A DNA stretch of 64,000 nucleotides from Chlamydomonas sphaeroides. Its lineage: Eukaryota; Chlorophyta; Chlorophyceae; Chlamydomonadales; Chlamydomonadaceae. The first letter of the stretch is position 1. Each line of letters starts with the position of its first letter. Below the pieces are notes generated by a model that had not been told where the DNA came from, searched no databases, and saw nothing but the letters and a program-made list of their open reading frames with translations. The position numbers were made by a program, and so were the translations under genes. Shown in pieces: positions 12,801 to 24,309 of this stretch. The DNA is taken from NCBI GenBank assembly GCA_001662425.1, contig BDDC01000001.1, positions 338,032-402,031 on the forward strand, read 5' to 3'.

Positions 12801-13522
12801 TTCGCAGCCATTGACGGCTACCGGTACGAGCACGTGTTGCGGTGTTGTTGGTACCGGTAGGCTGGGAGGCAGTGCGTCGGGCGCGGCGGGGCTGGCCGGG
12901 TGACGCAGCGCACGCATGTCACATGGGCTGTGAGCGGGCTGCGGAGGCGACGGCGTCCCACGGCGGCGCACGGGCTGGGGCTCAGAGGGGAAGACGGGGA
13001 GGTCCTGCCGCCGGCCGCTGCTGACAAGGCCGGGACGCTAGGGGCGGCGGCTGCGCTGCGGCGCAGCTCGACGCACCAAACAGCTCGTGCGTGGTGTCGA
13101 CTCGGGAGACGTTGCGCAGCATGCGCGGCACGAGCAGCCAGCGGGCGAAGCAGTTGCGGTTGGCCGCCACTGTGCTGCAGCTGTCGGAGCCTGCGGACGG
13201 GTCGGGCGGCCGTGCCGGCAGCGTGGCGCTGCTGTCCTTCCAGAGCACGGGGCGACCCACGCATCCCCCACAGACCCTCCTCGCGCACACCTGTGGAATA
13301 GTAATCGAAGGCCATCTGTAGAGGAATGGCGCCGAACGGTTGACACCAGGGCGGCAAAGGCACGACGACGGGTGTGGGCGGGTCAGCGGAGCCCCCCTGC
13401 CGCCCCACGCGCAGCCCCTGGGCACCCCCGCGGCGCCTGCGAGTCACCTTGGGCATGACGCGCCGTGCGTGCTCCTCGACCTCCTCAAGGTTGAGCCAGC
13501 CATCCTTATCGTCGCCCTCCAT
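9867..13522 (-). CDS. Peroxisomal (S)-2-hydroxyacid oxidase, glycolate/L-lactate oxidase type
   Basis: This FMN enzyme oxidises glycolate or L-lactate with O2 to the 2-oxoacid and H2O2. Twelve exons (minus order): 13522..13448, 13315..13291, 13190..13073, 12709..12588, 12355..12286, 11988..11955, 11795..11713, 11438..11312, 11124..11053, 10796..10721, 10589..10468, 10151..9867. They give 402 residues in consistent phase. Family landmarks in order: LPK-like PK before MAFDYYSTG (substrate/FMN tyrosine), FQLYVI (Tyr134), TVDAQRLGNREAD, LPIIVKG (FMN lysine), SNHGGRQLD with catalytic His266 and Arg269, and LMDGGVRRGTDVVK. The protein ends in SKL, a type 1 peroxisomal targeting signal. Two exons are tiny (25 and 34 bases). 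The donors after HELFGA and after EAGG are non-ideal but are the ones that keep frame. Chlorophytes are known to have a lactate-preferring member of this family; which substrate this one prefers cannot be read from sequence. Confidence 0.93.
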
Positions 13523-14040
13523 AGTCGCTCGTCAACTGCACTCCCGACTTAACGCCCGCGTGATATGCTGGTGCTGATGAAACAGTGTGTATGACTGCTC
13601 CGTGCGTGTGTACAACTTGCTCGGTGGTTTAGTGGGGATGCCATCAGAACCCTTGCTATCCGCTGTCCAGCTAGCCATCGCAGACATGCGAAGGCATAGC
13701 ATACATCAATAGACATCAGCATCGCGTTTGTATAGATCGCGCCTGGGTGACTTTCTAGCAGTGGCAGTCTTGCAAGAGCTGTGCGCCAGCCACCAAACTT
13801 CTGCCTAGTGCTATCAGTCTTTGGATAGCACCTGGATGTGGCGCTGAGCTCAATTGGTGAGCAGGCGGCCGCGATGTAGTTGCGGCCGCCCTCGGCGCTG
13901 CATTTGGGCACACCTGGACACGCTGAGACCTTAATGTGCCACATGGATACGGCGCTGCGCCTTGTTTCCCGCTGCCGCGGTCAATACTTTGCCTCGCATC
14001 CCCAATCGCTCACAGATCGGGCCAGCAGCTACCCGCGGCA
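13523..14040. promoter_or_regulatory. Divergent promoter region of the oxidase (-) and the RING ligase (+)
   Basis: About 518 bases separate the two start codons, which face away from each other, so both promoters and 5'UTRs must lie here. The stretch is visibly less GC-rich than the genes. I see no convincing TATA box. Confidence 0.45.
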
Positions 14041-17000
14041 ATGTCAGCAATGGACGACGAGGAGCCGGTGCGCGGGCGGGGATGTTGGTCGCCGATGCGT
14101 ACGTGGCGGTGACGGCGTGGAGGCCAGGGTTTCCCTCACGTCTCCCTCGACGTTGCCGCGACTCCCCACGTCGACGCGACCCTGCCCTTGCCCGCCATGT
14201 GCCATGCATCCAGCCGCCTCTCCTCGATGACGACTCCTCGGAGGATGATGGTGCCAACGGCTACGCCTTCAAGCGCCGCAAGGCGCAGCACGAGCCGGCG
14301 GCCGAGGCCCCGGTGTCCCGCGCGCCGCCGTCGCCGGCCCCCGCACCCCCGGCTGGCAACGACGACATGCCGGGCCTCCTAGAGGATGACAGCGGCGCCG
14401 CGGACGACGAGGACGAGGACTCTGAGGACTATGCTGAGTACGAGGAGGACGAGGATGAGGACGAGGATGAGTACACGGAGGAGGGCGAGCTGGGCGCGGG
14501 CCAGCCGGCCGGCGCGGTACGGCTGCAGGTGGACGAGGTTGACGATGACGAGGACGAGGACGACAACAGCCAGGCCTCGGACAGCGGCATCCATGACATG
14601 CCCGCGCTCATTGCAAGCGACGAGGAGCTGCCCGCCTTCCACGGCGCGCCCGCGCCCGCGCCGGGCGCGGCGCCCGCGCCGGCCGCCGCCGGCGGTGGCG
14701 CCAAGGGGGCGTTCAAGTCTGGTGCGCGGCGCCGCAGCGGGCGGGACCAGCCGGGCGCTGCCGTCGCTGACGTGGGCTGGGCAAAGGGCGGCGGCCGGCG
14801 CTGGGGCGGGCGGGATTGGCACACTGCACGGGTGCCTGGCGCCCATCTGCTGTGGTTGCGCTTGCCTGACTGGTCGTGCGCCTACACGCCCCAGGCTTCC
14901 TGATCGGCGGCAAGGCGGCACGCGCTGCCGCGCCGCAGCCAGTGCAGCGCGCCAGCGCGCCCTACAGCAACGCCGGCGTGGGCGCACGCGAGTCGCTGCG
15001 GCCGGCGGCGGCCGCGCCGCCGCCGCGCGAGCCCCAGCCCTATGCAGCGGGCGGCGCAGGTGGGCGGGCTGTGAGGGGAGGGCGGCGGGCCTAGGGCAGC
15101 GGCGGCCATGCCCGGCGGGACCCGCACGGTCGGTGGGGCCAGGGAGTCAGGCACGGCTCTGGCCGCGGGGCGTGCGCTGGGGGCTGAGCATGGGTGCATG
15201 GCCCACTGGCCCGGCACTGCGCAGGCATGAAGGAGGAGGGGCCCGCGGCGGCCGCCCGCAGCCGCGCCGCGGCGCCGCCCGCGGCGCCCGCCGCCGGCGA
15301 CGGCAGCGACGAGGTCGGCGGGGTGGGGTCCGACAGCGACGAGGAGCAGGACCTGCCGCCCCTCATGAGCGACTCGGGCGCAGAGGACGACCCCAACTGG
15401 TCGCGGATGGGGCAGGGCGAGGAGGCGGAGCGCCCGCCGCGCGGCTCCGCGACGCCTTCGGCGGCGGGGGCGGCGGCCGGGGCGGCGGCGGCGGGGCCCA
15501 ACAACGACAGGCTGCGCCGGGCGGCGCAGGGGTCGGCGCCGGAGGCCAAAGCCAAGAAGTCCAGCAGGACGCAGACGCAGGTGGGGCTGGGCGGGGCTGA
15601 CGGGGACGAGCGGGCTGGCAAGGGTACTTGGGCAGGGATGTGGGGGCGCGGGAATGTGGGTCGGACGGCGTGGAGGCCCGGCAGGGCGCGGCGCCAAGGG
15701 TCAGGCCCGGTGTCCTGTGTCCGGTGTGTGAGCCGCGGGCCCTGGTCTGCCTGGCTGGTCGTTTGTGGTGCGCAGGACAAGGGCAAGGACAGGAGCCGAC
15801 GGGGCGGCCGCAGGGAGGGCGAGGCGGAGGAGGAGATCATGACGCGCGCGAACTTCCTCACGGACGAGGCCTGGCAGCAGCACCTCATCAAGTGAGGCTG
15901 CACGAGCGCAGGCGGGCAGGGCGAGGCGGAAGGGACAGTTCGTCGCCTACGTGTTGACCAGGCGCCAGCCGCGTGGGAAGCCGAGGCAGCAGCTGGGCGG
16001 CGCGCCGCTTGCCTGGTCTCACGGCCGCGGGCCGGCTGGGCGCCAGCATCCTTGCACTGCCGCTCACCACCCCGTCTCGCTGCGCATCCCGTGCGCCTCA
16101 GGGAGCAGGAGGAACGCGAGAGGCTGCGGCGGCTGCGCGGTATGGTTGAGGAGGCCGCGGGCGGCGGCTCTGACCTGGTGCTGGGCTACTGCTGCCTTCG
16201 GCCCGGCAACGACACGGACCATGTGTGCGAGGAGCCGGGCTACTGCGTCAAGGGTGAGCCTCGTCACAGCAGCGCAGCGCAGCACTGGCCCTCGGGTGTT
16301 CCTGACTAAGGAACACATAGTAACACGACCCGCCCCTCGGGTGTGTGCGCGTTAGCTGCATCACTGCCATGGGCGTTGGGTGCCGCTGCCTGCATGTGTA
16401 GGTGGCCACGGCGCGTGCCGGTGGTCTGGGTTTGCCAGTGCAGGTTGCGCCGCGTAGGGGCATCTTGCCAGTCGTCCAACGGCGCGTGCGTCGTTGGTCA
16501 TGCAATGATGGCGCTGCGCGCCCTGCCCTGTTTCGAGCCGCAGAGAGCCACAAGCGGCACACGCTCTTCTGCACGCGCGGCTGCTCCATGCTGTTCCACG
16601 ACAAGTGCTGGCGGCCGTGGTCGGAGGGCATGGCCGCGCTGCGAGGGGACGACTTCGACAAGGCCTTCAAGGCCAAGGACAAGGAGGTGGGAGGGAGGCA
16701 GGAACTGAGCGCCGCGCGGCTACCCGGGAGGGCTGCGCAGGGGCTGGCGCTGCGGGGCGGTGGCGGGCTGCGCACCAGGCACTGCGTGCTCGCCCGCCCG
16801 GCGTCTCCTTGCGTGGTGTCGAGCGTGCCGTGCGCCTCTCTGCCGCCGTGGCGCAGGGCAAGCTCAAGCTGCACCGCTGCGTGACCGACTGTTGCGACGG
16901 CCACATCCACAAGGTCTACATCCACCAGGTCGGTGCGGTGCGGTGCGGTGGAGCGCACGCCGCGCCGGGCCAACGCCACGCCACCCCCAGCCTGACGCCC

Positions 17001-20000
17001 AGTCCCACACCTCATGGATCACAGCACAACAGTCGCTCCTCGGCGAACGCGGGGCCCCCAGACGCCTCACGGCCCGTGCCCCTCAACACGCCGCAGGGCG
17101 CCGAGGGCCCCGGCGCCAAGGTGCTGTACCACTACGAGCTGTACACCATGGACGCTGCCACACGGCAGCACGTGGCGGCGCTGGAGGCCGCGCGGCGCCG
17201 CAAGCGGCCGCCAGTTGACGGGGCGCAGCAGGTGCGGCGGCGCAGGTTGGCGTGGGGTGAAGGGAAGGCGCTGTTCTGCGGGCGCGGCGGTGGAGGCGGC
17301 GAGCATGCAGCACCGACTGGCTTGGCAGATGGTGGAGAGGGGCTGTGGCGGGGAGGGGCTGGCGGTTGCGCCGCGAACCCCCGGCGGCCGCGGGGGGCCT
17401 TGTGGTGGGTGCGGCTGGGTGCTTGTTGCAGCTGAGCCAGTGCGGGCTGCCTGCAGCCTTGAGGCAGGGTGTGGCTGGCGTAGTGACGGTGGCTTCTGCT
17501 GCTCTGAATGTGCAGGCCACGGAGGGCGCAGCTGCGGCCGCGACCGGGTACCAGGCTAAGAAGCGCAAGGGCGGCAAGGCCGCAGCCGCAGCCGCGCCGG
17601 CGGCGCAAGCCGCCGCGCCCGCTGCGCCCGCGGCTGCGCCGCTTGCCGGTGGTAAGCGCGGCCGGGCCGCGGGGGACGACAAGAAGAAGGCGGAGGAGGC
17701 CGAGGCGGCGACAGCGGCGGCTAGCGCGGCCACGGCGGCGGCGGCTGAGGAGCCCGCCAAGCCGGCGGCGCCCCGCGGCATTAGCATCGTCAACCGGGCG
17801 CGGCAGGTCGCCAAGGGTGAGGGCGTGTGCGTAGCGGCCGCGGCCGCGGCGGTCAGAGGACGGCCGGTGCGCCCGCAGGGCGGTCGGTTGGTCGGTCACC
17901 GTGCGCCACGTACCATGGGGCCATGGGGCTGGAGCGGACGGCAGGGGGCCGTTGTGTGCCTTGTCTCTCGGAGTCCAGTGGCGTTGGGGGTCGGGTTGGC
18001 GGTCGCGCTGCGGAGCGCTCGACCGCCGCAGGCCCTGTCCACAGCTGCGACGCCGGTCGGCCAGGGGGAGTGCAGGGGTAGCAGAACGCATCGTGCTGCC
18101 GCCGCCTGCCTGCCGCAGAGGAGCCGCCGCCGCGGGAGCCGTCGCCCGTGCGGCTGCCGCCGGACGACTCGATGCTGCGACCGCTGCGTGCGCCGGCGGT
18201 GGCGTCCGCGCCGCCGCCCGCTACGCCCGAGGAGGACGCTGCGGCGACGGCGGCGGGGGCATCGGCACCCGGCACGGAGGTGTGTTCTAGGTAGCACAGA
18301 ACCTAACCACCTGTGTGTGTGTGCCGTTGCGCTGCCTTGCCATGCTCGGTTTCACCGCTGCGGACTCAACGCTAACCGGAGCCCTGCATGCGGATGCTGA
18401 ACAACTGCACCCGGGTCTGCCGGACCGCTCACGCGCAGGCCGAGGCAGCGCCGGCGGCGGACCTGACCGACGTTCAAGCGGCGCCCGCCGTCACTTCTGC
18501 GGCCGCCAAGAAGAAGAAAAAGGGCATCAAGGTGCACCTGGACATGTTTCAGGCGGTGGGGCCCGGCGGCCCGCCCAACAGCGCCGCCATCACGGCCGCC
18601 ATGTCAGCGCTGCCGGGCGGCGCCGACGGCGACGCGGTCGAGGAGCCGCGGCGGCCGCCGCCGCGCCTGTACGACTTCCCGTCCCTCGAGTTTGCAAACG
18701 AGATGGCGGCCAAGAAGGGCGCAGACGCGGTGGAGCCCGTGCGTGACTACACGGGGGAGTCGCTGGCCGCGCTAAAGCTGTGTGAGTGGCGGGCGGTGCT
18801 ACATGCAGACGCTTCCGGGGCGGGGGCCTGGCACCCCGAGCACCGGCTGCCATGCCTCCGGGGGCAAGCGCATGCCGCAGGCCGCTCGCCCTGCACCCTC
18901 TCGCGCGCACGCCGCTCGCCCTGCACCCTCACGTGCGCACGCCCCTCGTTCTGCACCTGTCGCGCCTGTCCCTTCACGCAATCCCCATGCCTGCCTGCCT
19001 GCCGATCCCTCCGTCCGTCCCTCCGTCCGCAGCAATGGGCGAGCGCTCCTCGGTAGTGCTGCTGGAGTGCGTCGACTTCCGCACCATTGAGGACGACGCA
19101 GCGGGCGCTGCGGGCGCGGTGGAGCGCCGCCTGCGGTCGGAGCTCAAGGAGTGGGGCACTGTGCTGCAGATGCACATCTTTGAGCGCCAGGGCGCCGTGG
19201 CGGCGGAGCTGGCGTCGGTGGGTGGCGGCGCCGGGCAGGAACGGTCCGTTGTCGAAGAGAGCCGGGCACGCAATGCCGGGGGCGAGGCGGGGGATGGGGC
19301 CAGGGGTCCGTCGGTTCGCAGGCGCCGGACGCCGCTGCACAACGCTTCATGGCAGCTCTAGCGGCCCCGCCTGTCCACATCCTAGATGCTCGTGGGGCCC
19401 CTGCTGGCCTCGCATGCCGCAGGTAGACGCCGCTGCGCAGGCGGTCATGTACCTGACGCACCGCATGCTAGGGCGCAAGAAGCTGCTGTGCAGCATGCTG
19501 AAGGAGTTCCCCACGGAGATGGTGCTGGCGAGGTGCGAGGGCAGCGGTTGGGGCTCGGGGGCTGAGGCAGTCGGCGGCGGGATGGCGCACGTGCGGATGC
19601 TGGTGATGCGTGGGGGGTGGGCGGGGAGCACGCTTCGCTGCATCGGCCGCACCTGGCCAGCACCTGCCCTGCCGTACGCCCGGCAGGTACCTGCCGGACG
19701 ACCTGCGGGAGCAGCCCGAGGAGCCTGAGTACGACGACAGCGCCGGTTTCTACGACAACGCGTACGGCAACCCGTACGGCGCGCCGCGGCCGGCGTACCA
19801 TGCCCCTCCCCCGCCGCCGCCGCCGCCGCCGCCGCCGGCACGCATCGCCGCCGCGGCCGCCGCGGCCGCGGCCGCCGCCAACGTGACCAGCTCGTTGGCG
19901 AGTATCAACCCGACCGAGGTCCGCGAGTTCGTGCCGCGTGCGCCGCTATTCACCATGGCGCCGCCGCCCAAGAAGATCCTGGCAATCGTGGACCCCGCCG

Positions 20001-23000
20001 CGCCCAAGGAGGAGGCCGCGGCGCCGGCTGCCGCCGCCGCCGCCGCCGCCTCGGGCTCGGGCTCGGCGCCGATGGCGGTGCCCAAAAAGGTGCTGAAGAT
20101 CGTAGACCCCGCCTCGCACAAGAGCTCGCCGCCGGAGAGCTCCTCCGCGGCCGCCATGGAGGCCAAGGTGCGGCCCCACCCCCGCGCATGTTCTCTTTTG
20201 TTACCCGGCTCCTATGATTACTAGCAATATGGTACTATGGTGCCTGGACGCACGTGGCGCATGGCGCATGGCGTCCCTGCCTGCTGCGGTGCTCCCTGGC
20301 CTCAGCTGCATGTGGCGGCAGGCAGGAGCTGGCGTGCGTGGCGGCTGACAGGGAGCCGGGCCCCGTGTCCGTCCCCTTCACGACGACGCCAGCATGCGCC
20401 AACGCGCCCTCCCGTGCCGCCTCGCACTGCCGTCCACACAGGCCCGGCTCAACATCCAGGCCCGGGAGTTCGTGCCGCCCGCACACGTTGTGGGTGCTGC
20501 CTCCAGTAGCCGCTCGGGGAGCCCCAGCGTGGGGGCGGCGGCGGCTGCCGCTAGGCCGGCGGAGGTGCCGCCCTCGGCCGCGGCTGAGCCGGTAGCGCCC
20601 GCGTCTGCGACGGCGGCGCTGGCTGCTGAGTCGAAGGTAGAGGCGGCGGGCGCTGGCGGTTCGGCTGCTGAGGTGGCCGAGCCCGCTGCCCGTGCGGCTG
20701 AGCCTGCAAGCCACGCTGCCGCATCGGCGGGCGCTGCTGCGTCGGAGCCATCAGCCGCCGGGCAGGAGCCGGCAAGCGGCGCGGCGGCGACGCCAGGCGA
20801 GCAGGCTGTAGCTGGTCCCAGCCAGCCGCCAGCCGCTGCGGCTGACGCCGCCGCGCAAACGGGGGACGCTGCGAGTGTAGCGCTGCATGCGGCAGGGGCG
20901 CTGGGTACAGCGGCAGCGCCGGCCTCTGGCTCGGCGCCGGCGGCGCCACTTGTGGCGGCGGCGGCGGCGGCTCAGGCGGCGGCAGCCAACGGCACGAGTG
21001 CTGCGCTCAAGGCCCTCATGAGCATGGGTGCGAGGCGGGCGGCGCAGGAGATGGCGACCATTGCCGGCCGCGGCGCCGTCGCGCCGGCCGCTGCTGGGCC
21101 ATCGCCGTCGGCGGCACCGCCGTCGACCAGCGGCAGCTCCGCCGCAGGCAACGGCACCGCCAATGGCGGCGCCGGCGGCGCTGCCTCTGGCAGCGCAGGC
21201 GCCGGCAAGGCCGCCGCCAACGGCCCCACGCCGCCCGGGCAGCCGGGCAAGGAGTCTGACGGCGCCGCAGCCGGCGGCAGCGGCAGCGGCGACGCGGCGG
21301 CGGCGGGTGACGCGGACTGCTGGTGGCGCAATGTGGAGTCGGTTCGCATGTCGATTTGCGACAACAAGACGCTTCACACATACAATTCGTGAGCAGCCTT
21401 CTTATGTTGTATCATATACGGTACTTCGATACGACGGCCATGCCACGCCTTGCACCTCGCACCACAAGGCCCCACTCGTCGACGTTGAGCGTCGAGCAAC
21501 GACGGGCTGGAACCATCCATCGCCTGTACCCTGCCGCGTGCCGGCGGCCAGTCGTGCTGCCGCTCCCCGATACGCTGCCACGTGCCGCTCCACTGCAACT
21601 ACTGCCACGCCAACCGCCACAACCGCCACAACCACCGCCTGCCCGCAGCTCCAACGCCGTCAAGCTGGGCTGGGAGAACTTCACGGAGCCCCAGGGCATC
21701 GCTTCCGAGCGCCTCACGCTGCTGCTGCTGTACAATGTGGACACGAACACGTTGCATGGACTGTGGAAGGCCACCGAGAGCCGCGACGACTACGTGCACT
21801 GGGTCGTGGTGGAGCGGTTGCCGCCCATGCCGCAGGTACGGCACGCGTCATACGGTGTGTGTCGTACGTGCAGTACTGCGGATGCACGGTTGTGTAGTTT
21901 CGGCCGCTGACACGAGACGTGGCGCGTGCGCTGATGGTGTGCCAGCCTAACGGAATCCACAAACTTGGATCCGTACGTCTCGTGCCCATCGCCAGTCGTG
22001 TCAACTACTGAACCCCCTCTGCCCATCGCAGGCCGACTTCAAAGCCAGCCCCGCCGGGTCCGTCCTCACGACGCCGCCCGCGGTGCTACAAAACACAGCC
22101 TTCGGCGAGGACGCTAAACAGGTTGTGCGCGTTATCCTTGACTATGCTGCCAAGGCGGTGGGCAACGCCAATGGCATTCAATTCGCCGCCAGGGCGGCCG
22201 CCGCCCAGCAGCCCAGCACGCCGGCGCCGGCGGCGTCGCCAGCTGCCGCAGCCGCAGCCGCTCCAGCGGCGCAGGTTGGCGCGGCGGCACCGCCGCCAGC
22301 CGCCGCAGCCGCCACCGCCGCTCCGGCGACGCAGGTTGACGCGGCGGCTGCAGCGCCGGTGCAGGGCCCCGGCCCGGCGGCCTCCCCCGCCATCCTAGCA
22401 ACCACCGCCCAGCAGGTGTTCACGCTGGTAGCGCCGCACGTCCGCGGGGCCGTGCGGGTCGCCGCCGCCGGCGTGCCCGCGGCCGTCGCCGGCGCCGCTG
22501 GCCCCACGGCCGTCGGCGCCTCGCCGTCCGTCGTGCCGACGGTGGTTCGGCCCGTGCTGGCAACCGGCGCGGCGCCGCCGCCGCCGCCGCCGGGCGGCGT
22601 GCCGCCGCCGCCGGGAGCCCCCATGCTGCCATGGATGCGTGCCATGGCAGCGGGGCAGCAGGCGGCGGCGGTGGGGCTGCCGCCGGGCGCCGTTCAGCCG
22701 ACCTTGGTGCAGCCGGTCGCCGCCGGCGCCGGGCCCGTGCCCGTGCGAGTGGCGCAGCAAGTGGCTCCGGCCGGCGCCGCGCCCATGCAGGCCGTGCCCG
22801 TGGCGCCTGCGACGGCGGCGGTGCGGCCGATGGCGGCGGCGCCGCCGCCACATGCCGCGCGGGGCTTCCAGCCGGCGGCGGCGGTGCCGGTGGCAGCGGC
22901 GGCGGTGCCGGCGGCGGCGGCGGCAGGCCCACAACCCCTGATGCGAGCATCCGGCGGCGTCATCCAAGGCGTGCCGGTCATGAACGTTGGCCGCGCCGGA

Positions 23001-23567
23001 CAGCCCGGCGCCGCTGGCGGCGTCACGCCCGTTGCCACCGCCGTTGGCGGCGCCGCCAACCTGCGCCCCATCATGCGCCCGGCCGCGCCGGCCGCTCCCG
23101 CTCCGGCGCCGCCGCCCGCCGGACAGCCCGCCATGCCGATGCCGTACCCGTCCGGTCCGCCGGCGGTGCCGCTGTCGTTTGACGCGCCGCCGCCGGCGGT
23201 GGCGGCGCCGTCGCCGGCGCCGGATCGGGTGCCCGTGTCCAAGCTGCACAAGTTCACGTGCGCGATGTGCCAGGTGCGTGGGGCTGCCGCATGGCTCACC
23301 CGTAGTGCGTTAAGCCTGACCGCCTTAAACAGCACTACGCAAGCCGTCGACTACGGTGCCGATAGCTTGAGAGCCGGGTTGTTCACACGACCTGCCTGGG
23401 CCCCGCAGGTGCGCAAGTCGGGCTACCTGCTGTCGGGCTGCAAGCACTTCGGGCCCTGCCCCGACTGCTGCGGCGTGCTGGAGGACGTGCCCAAGGTCAT
23501 GCCCACCTGCCCGCGCTGCGGCGCAGCGGTGAAGCTGGAGCAGCTCACGCGCGTGCACATGGGCTAG
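14041..23567 (+). CDS. TTC3/DZIP3-like RING E3 ubiquitin ligase with PAM2-like motifs
   Basis: A predicted RNA-linked E3 ligase of 1929 residues. Exons: 14041..14067, 14214..14721, 14895..15059, 15225..15580, 15776..15891, 16102..16253, 16544..16686, 16857..16928, 17097..17231, 17516..17816, 18119..18279, 18439..18781, 19033..19217, 19423..19532, 19687..20167, 20442..21388, 21649..21835, 22032..23273, 23409..23567; every phase fits. Order: acidic Asp/Glu N-terminus; Cys/His region at about 391-558 with HTLFCTRGCSMLFHDKCW then CVTDCCDGHIHKVYIH, resembling the TTC3/DZIP3 domain; a Lys-rich, Ala-rich linker; SINPTEVREFVP near 997-1008 and ARLNIQAREFVP at 1086-1097, which fit the PAM2 pattern LNxxAxxFxP; a segment with LLLLYNVDTNTLHGLWKA; a long Pro/Ala linker; and a C-terminal RING (CAMC, CKHFGPCPDCC, CPRC). 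RING proteins recruit E2 enzymes; PAM2 binds the MLLE domain of poly(A)-binding protein. I saw no TPR repeats. Confidence 0.8.
18877..18970 (+). repeat. Intronic tandem repeat, roughly 30-base unit
   Basis: About three imperfect copies of a unit containing cgctcgccctgcaccctc followed by cgcgcgcacgc lie in the intron 18782-19032 of the RING ligase gene. It is a minisatellite without visible function. Confidence 0.6.
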
Positions 23568-23979
23568 GGGCAGGGCGGCAGGCCGGCGGGCAGGGGGGGC
23601 CGGAGCAGGACGGCGGAGGGCGGCAGGGGCTGGAGAAGGGTCCGGTTGCGGAGGGCTTCCACGGCGGGGCGTGCCGGCGGACCCTGGCGCCCACGGCGGC
23701 GTAGGGCGCGGCAGTGCGGGGCGAGGAGGTGCAGGTGGGTGGGCAGGGGCTGTAGCAGCCTAGGGGCGGGGCCGCGGACGGCGGGTAGGGGGCGGGCGGC
23801 AGCATGCAGCGTCGCAGCGGGTGGGCGTGCAGCGTGGCGCCGGCTGCGAGGGGGCCGCTGCGCGCGGCTCGCGTCAGGCCAGTCAGGCGGGCGAGGGGCA
23901 GCAGGTGTGCAGAGCGTGGGGGGGGGGGCGGTGACCGCGTGTGCGGGCGGGTGCATCCGCTGGCGTGGCGGGCGGGGGG
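23568..23979. other. 3' flank of the RING ligase gene
   Basis: G-rich sequence follows the stop codon, with runs of G near 23920 and just before the gap. It presumably includes the 3'UTR; no TGTAA is visible before the gap. Confidence 0.5.
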
Positions 23980-24309
23980 NNNNNNNNNNNNNNNNNNNNN
24001 NNNNNNNNNNNNNNNNNNNNNNNNNNNNNNNNNNNNNNNNNNNNNNNNNNNNNNNNNNNNNNNNNNNNNNNNNNNNNNNNNNNNNNNNNNNNNNNNNNNN
24101 NNNNNNNNNNNNNNNNNNNNNNNNNNNNNNNNNNNNNNNNNNNNNNNNNNNNNNNNNNNNNNNNNNNNNNNNNNNNNNNNNNNNNNNNNNNNNNNNNNNN
24201 NNNNNNNNNNNNNNNNNNNNNNNNNNNNNNNNNNNNNNNNNNNNNNNNNNNNNNNNNNNNNNNNNNNNNNNNNNNNNNNNNNNNNNNNNNNNNNNNNNNN
24301 NNNNNNNNN
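23980..24309. other. Assembly gap (330 N)
   Basis: The run of N starts directly after a G-rich stretch. Open frames drawn across it are meaningless. Confidence 1.
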
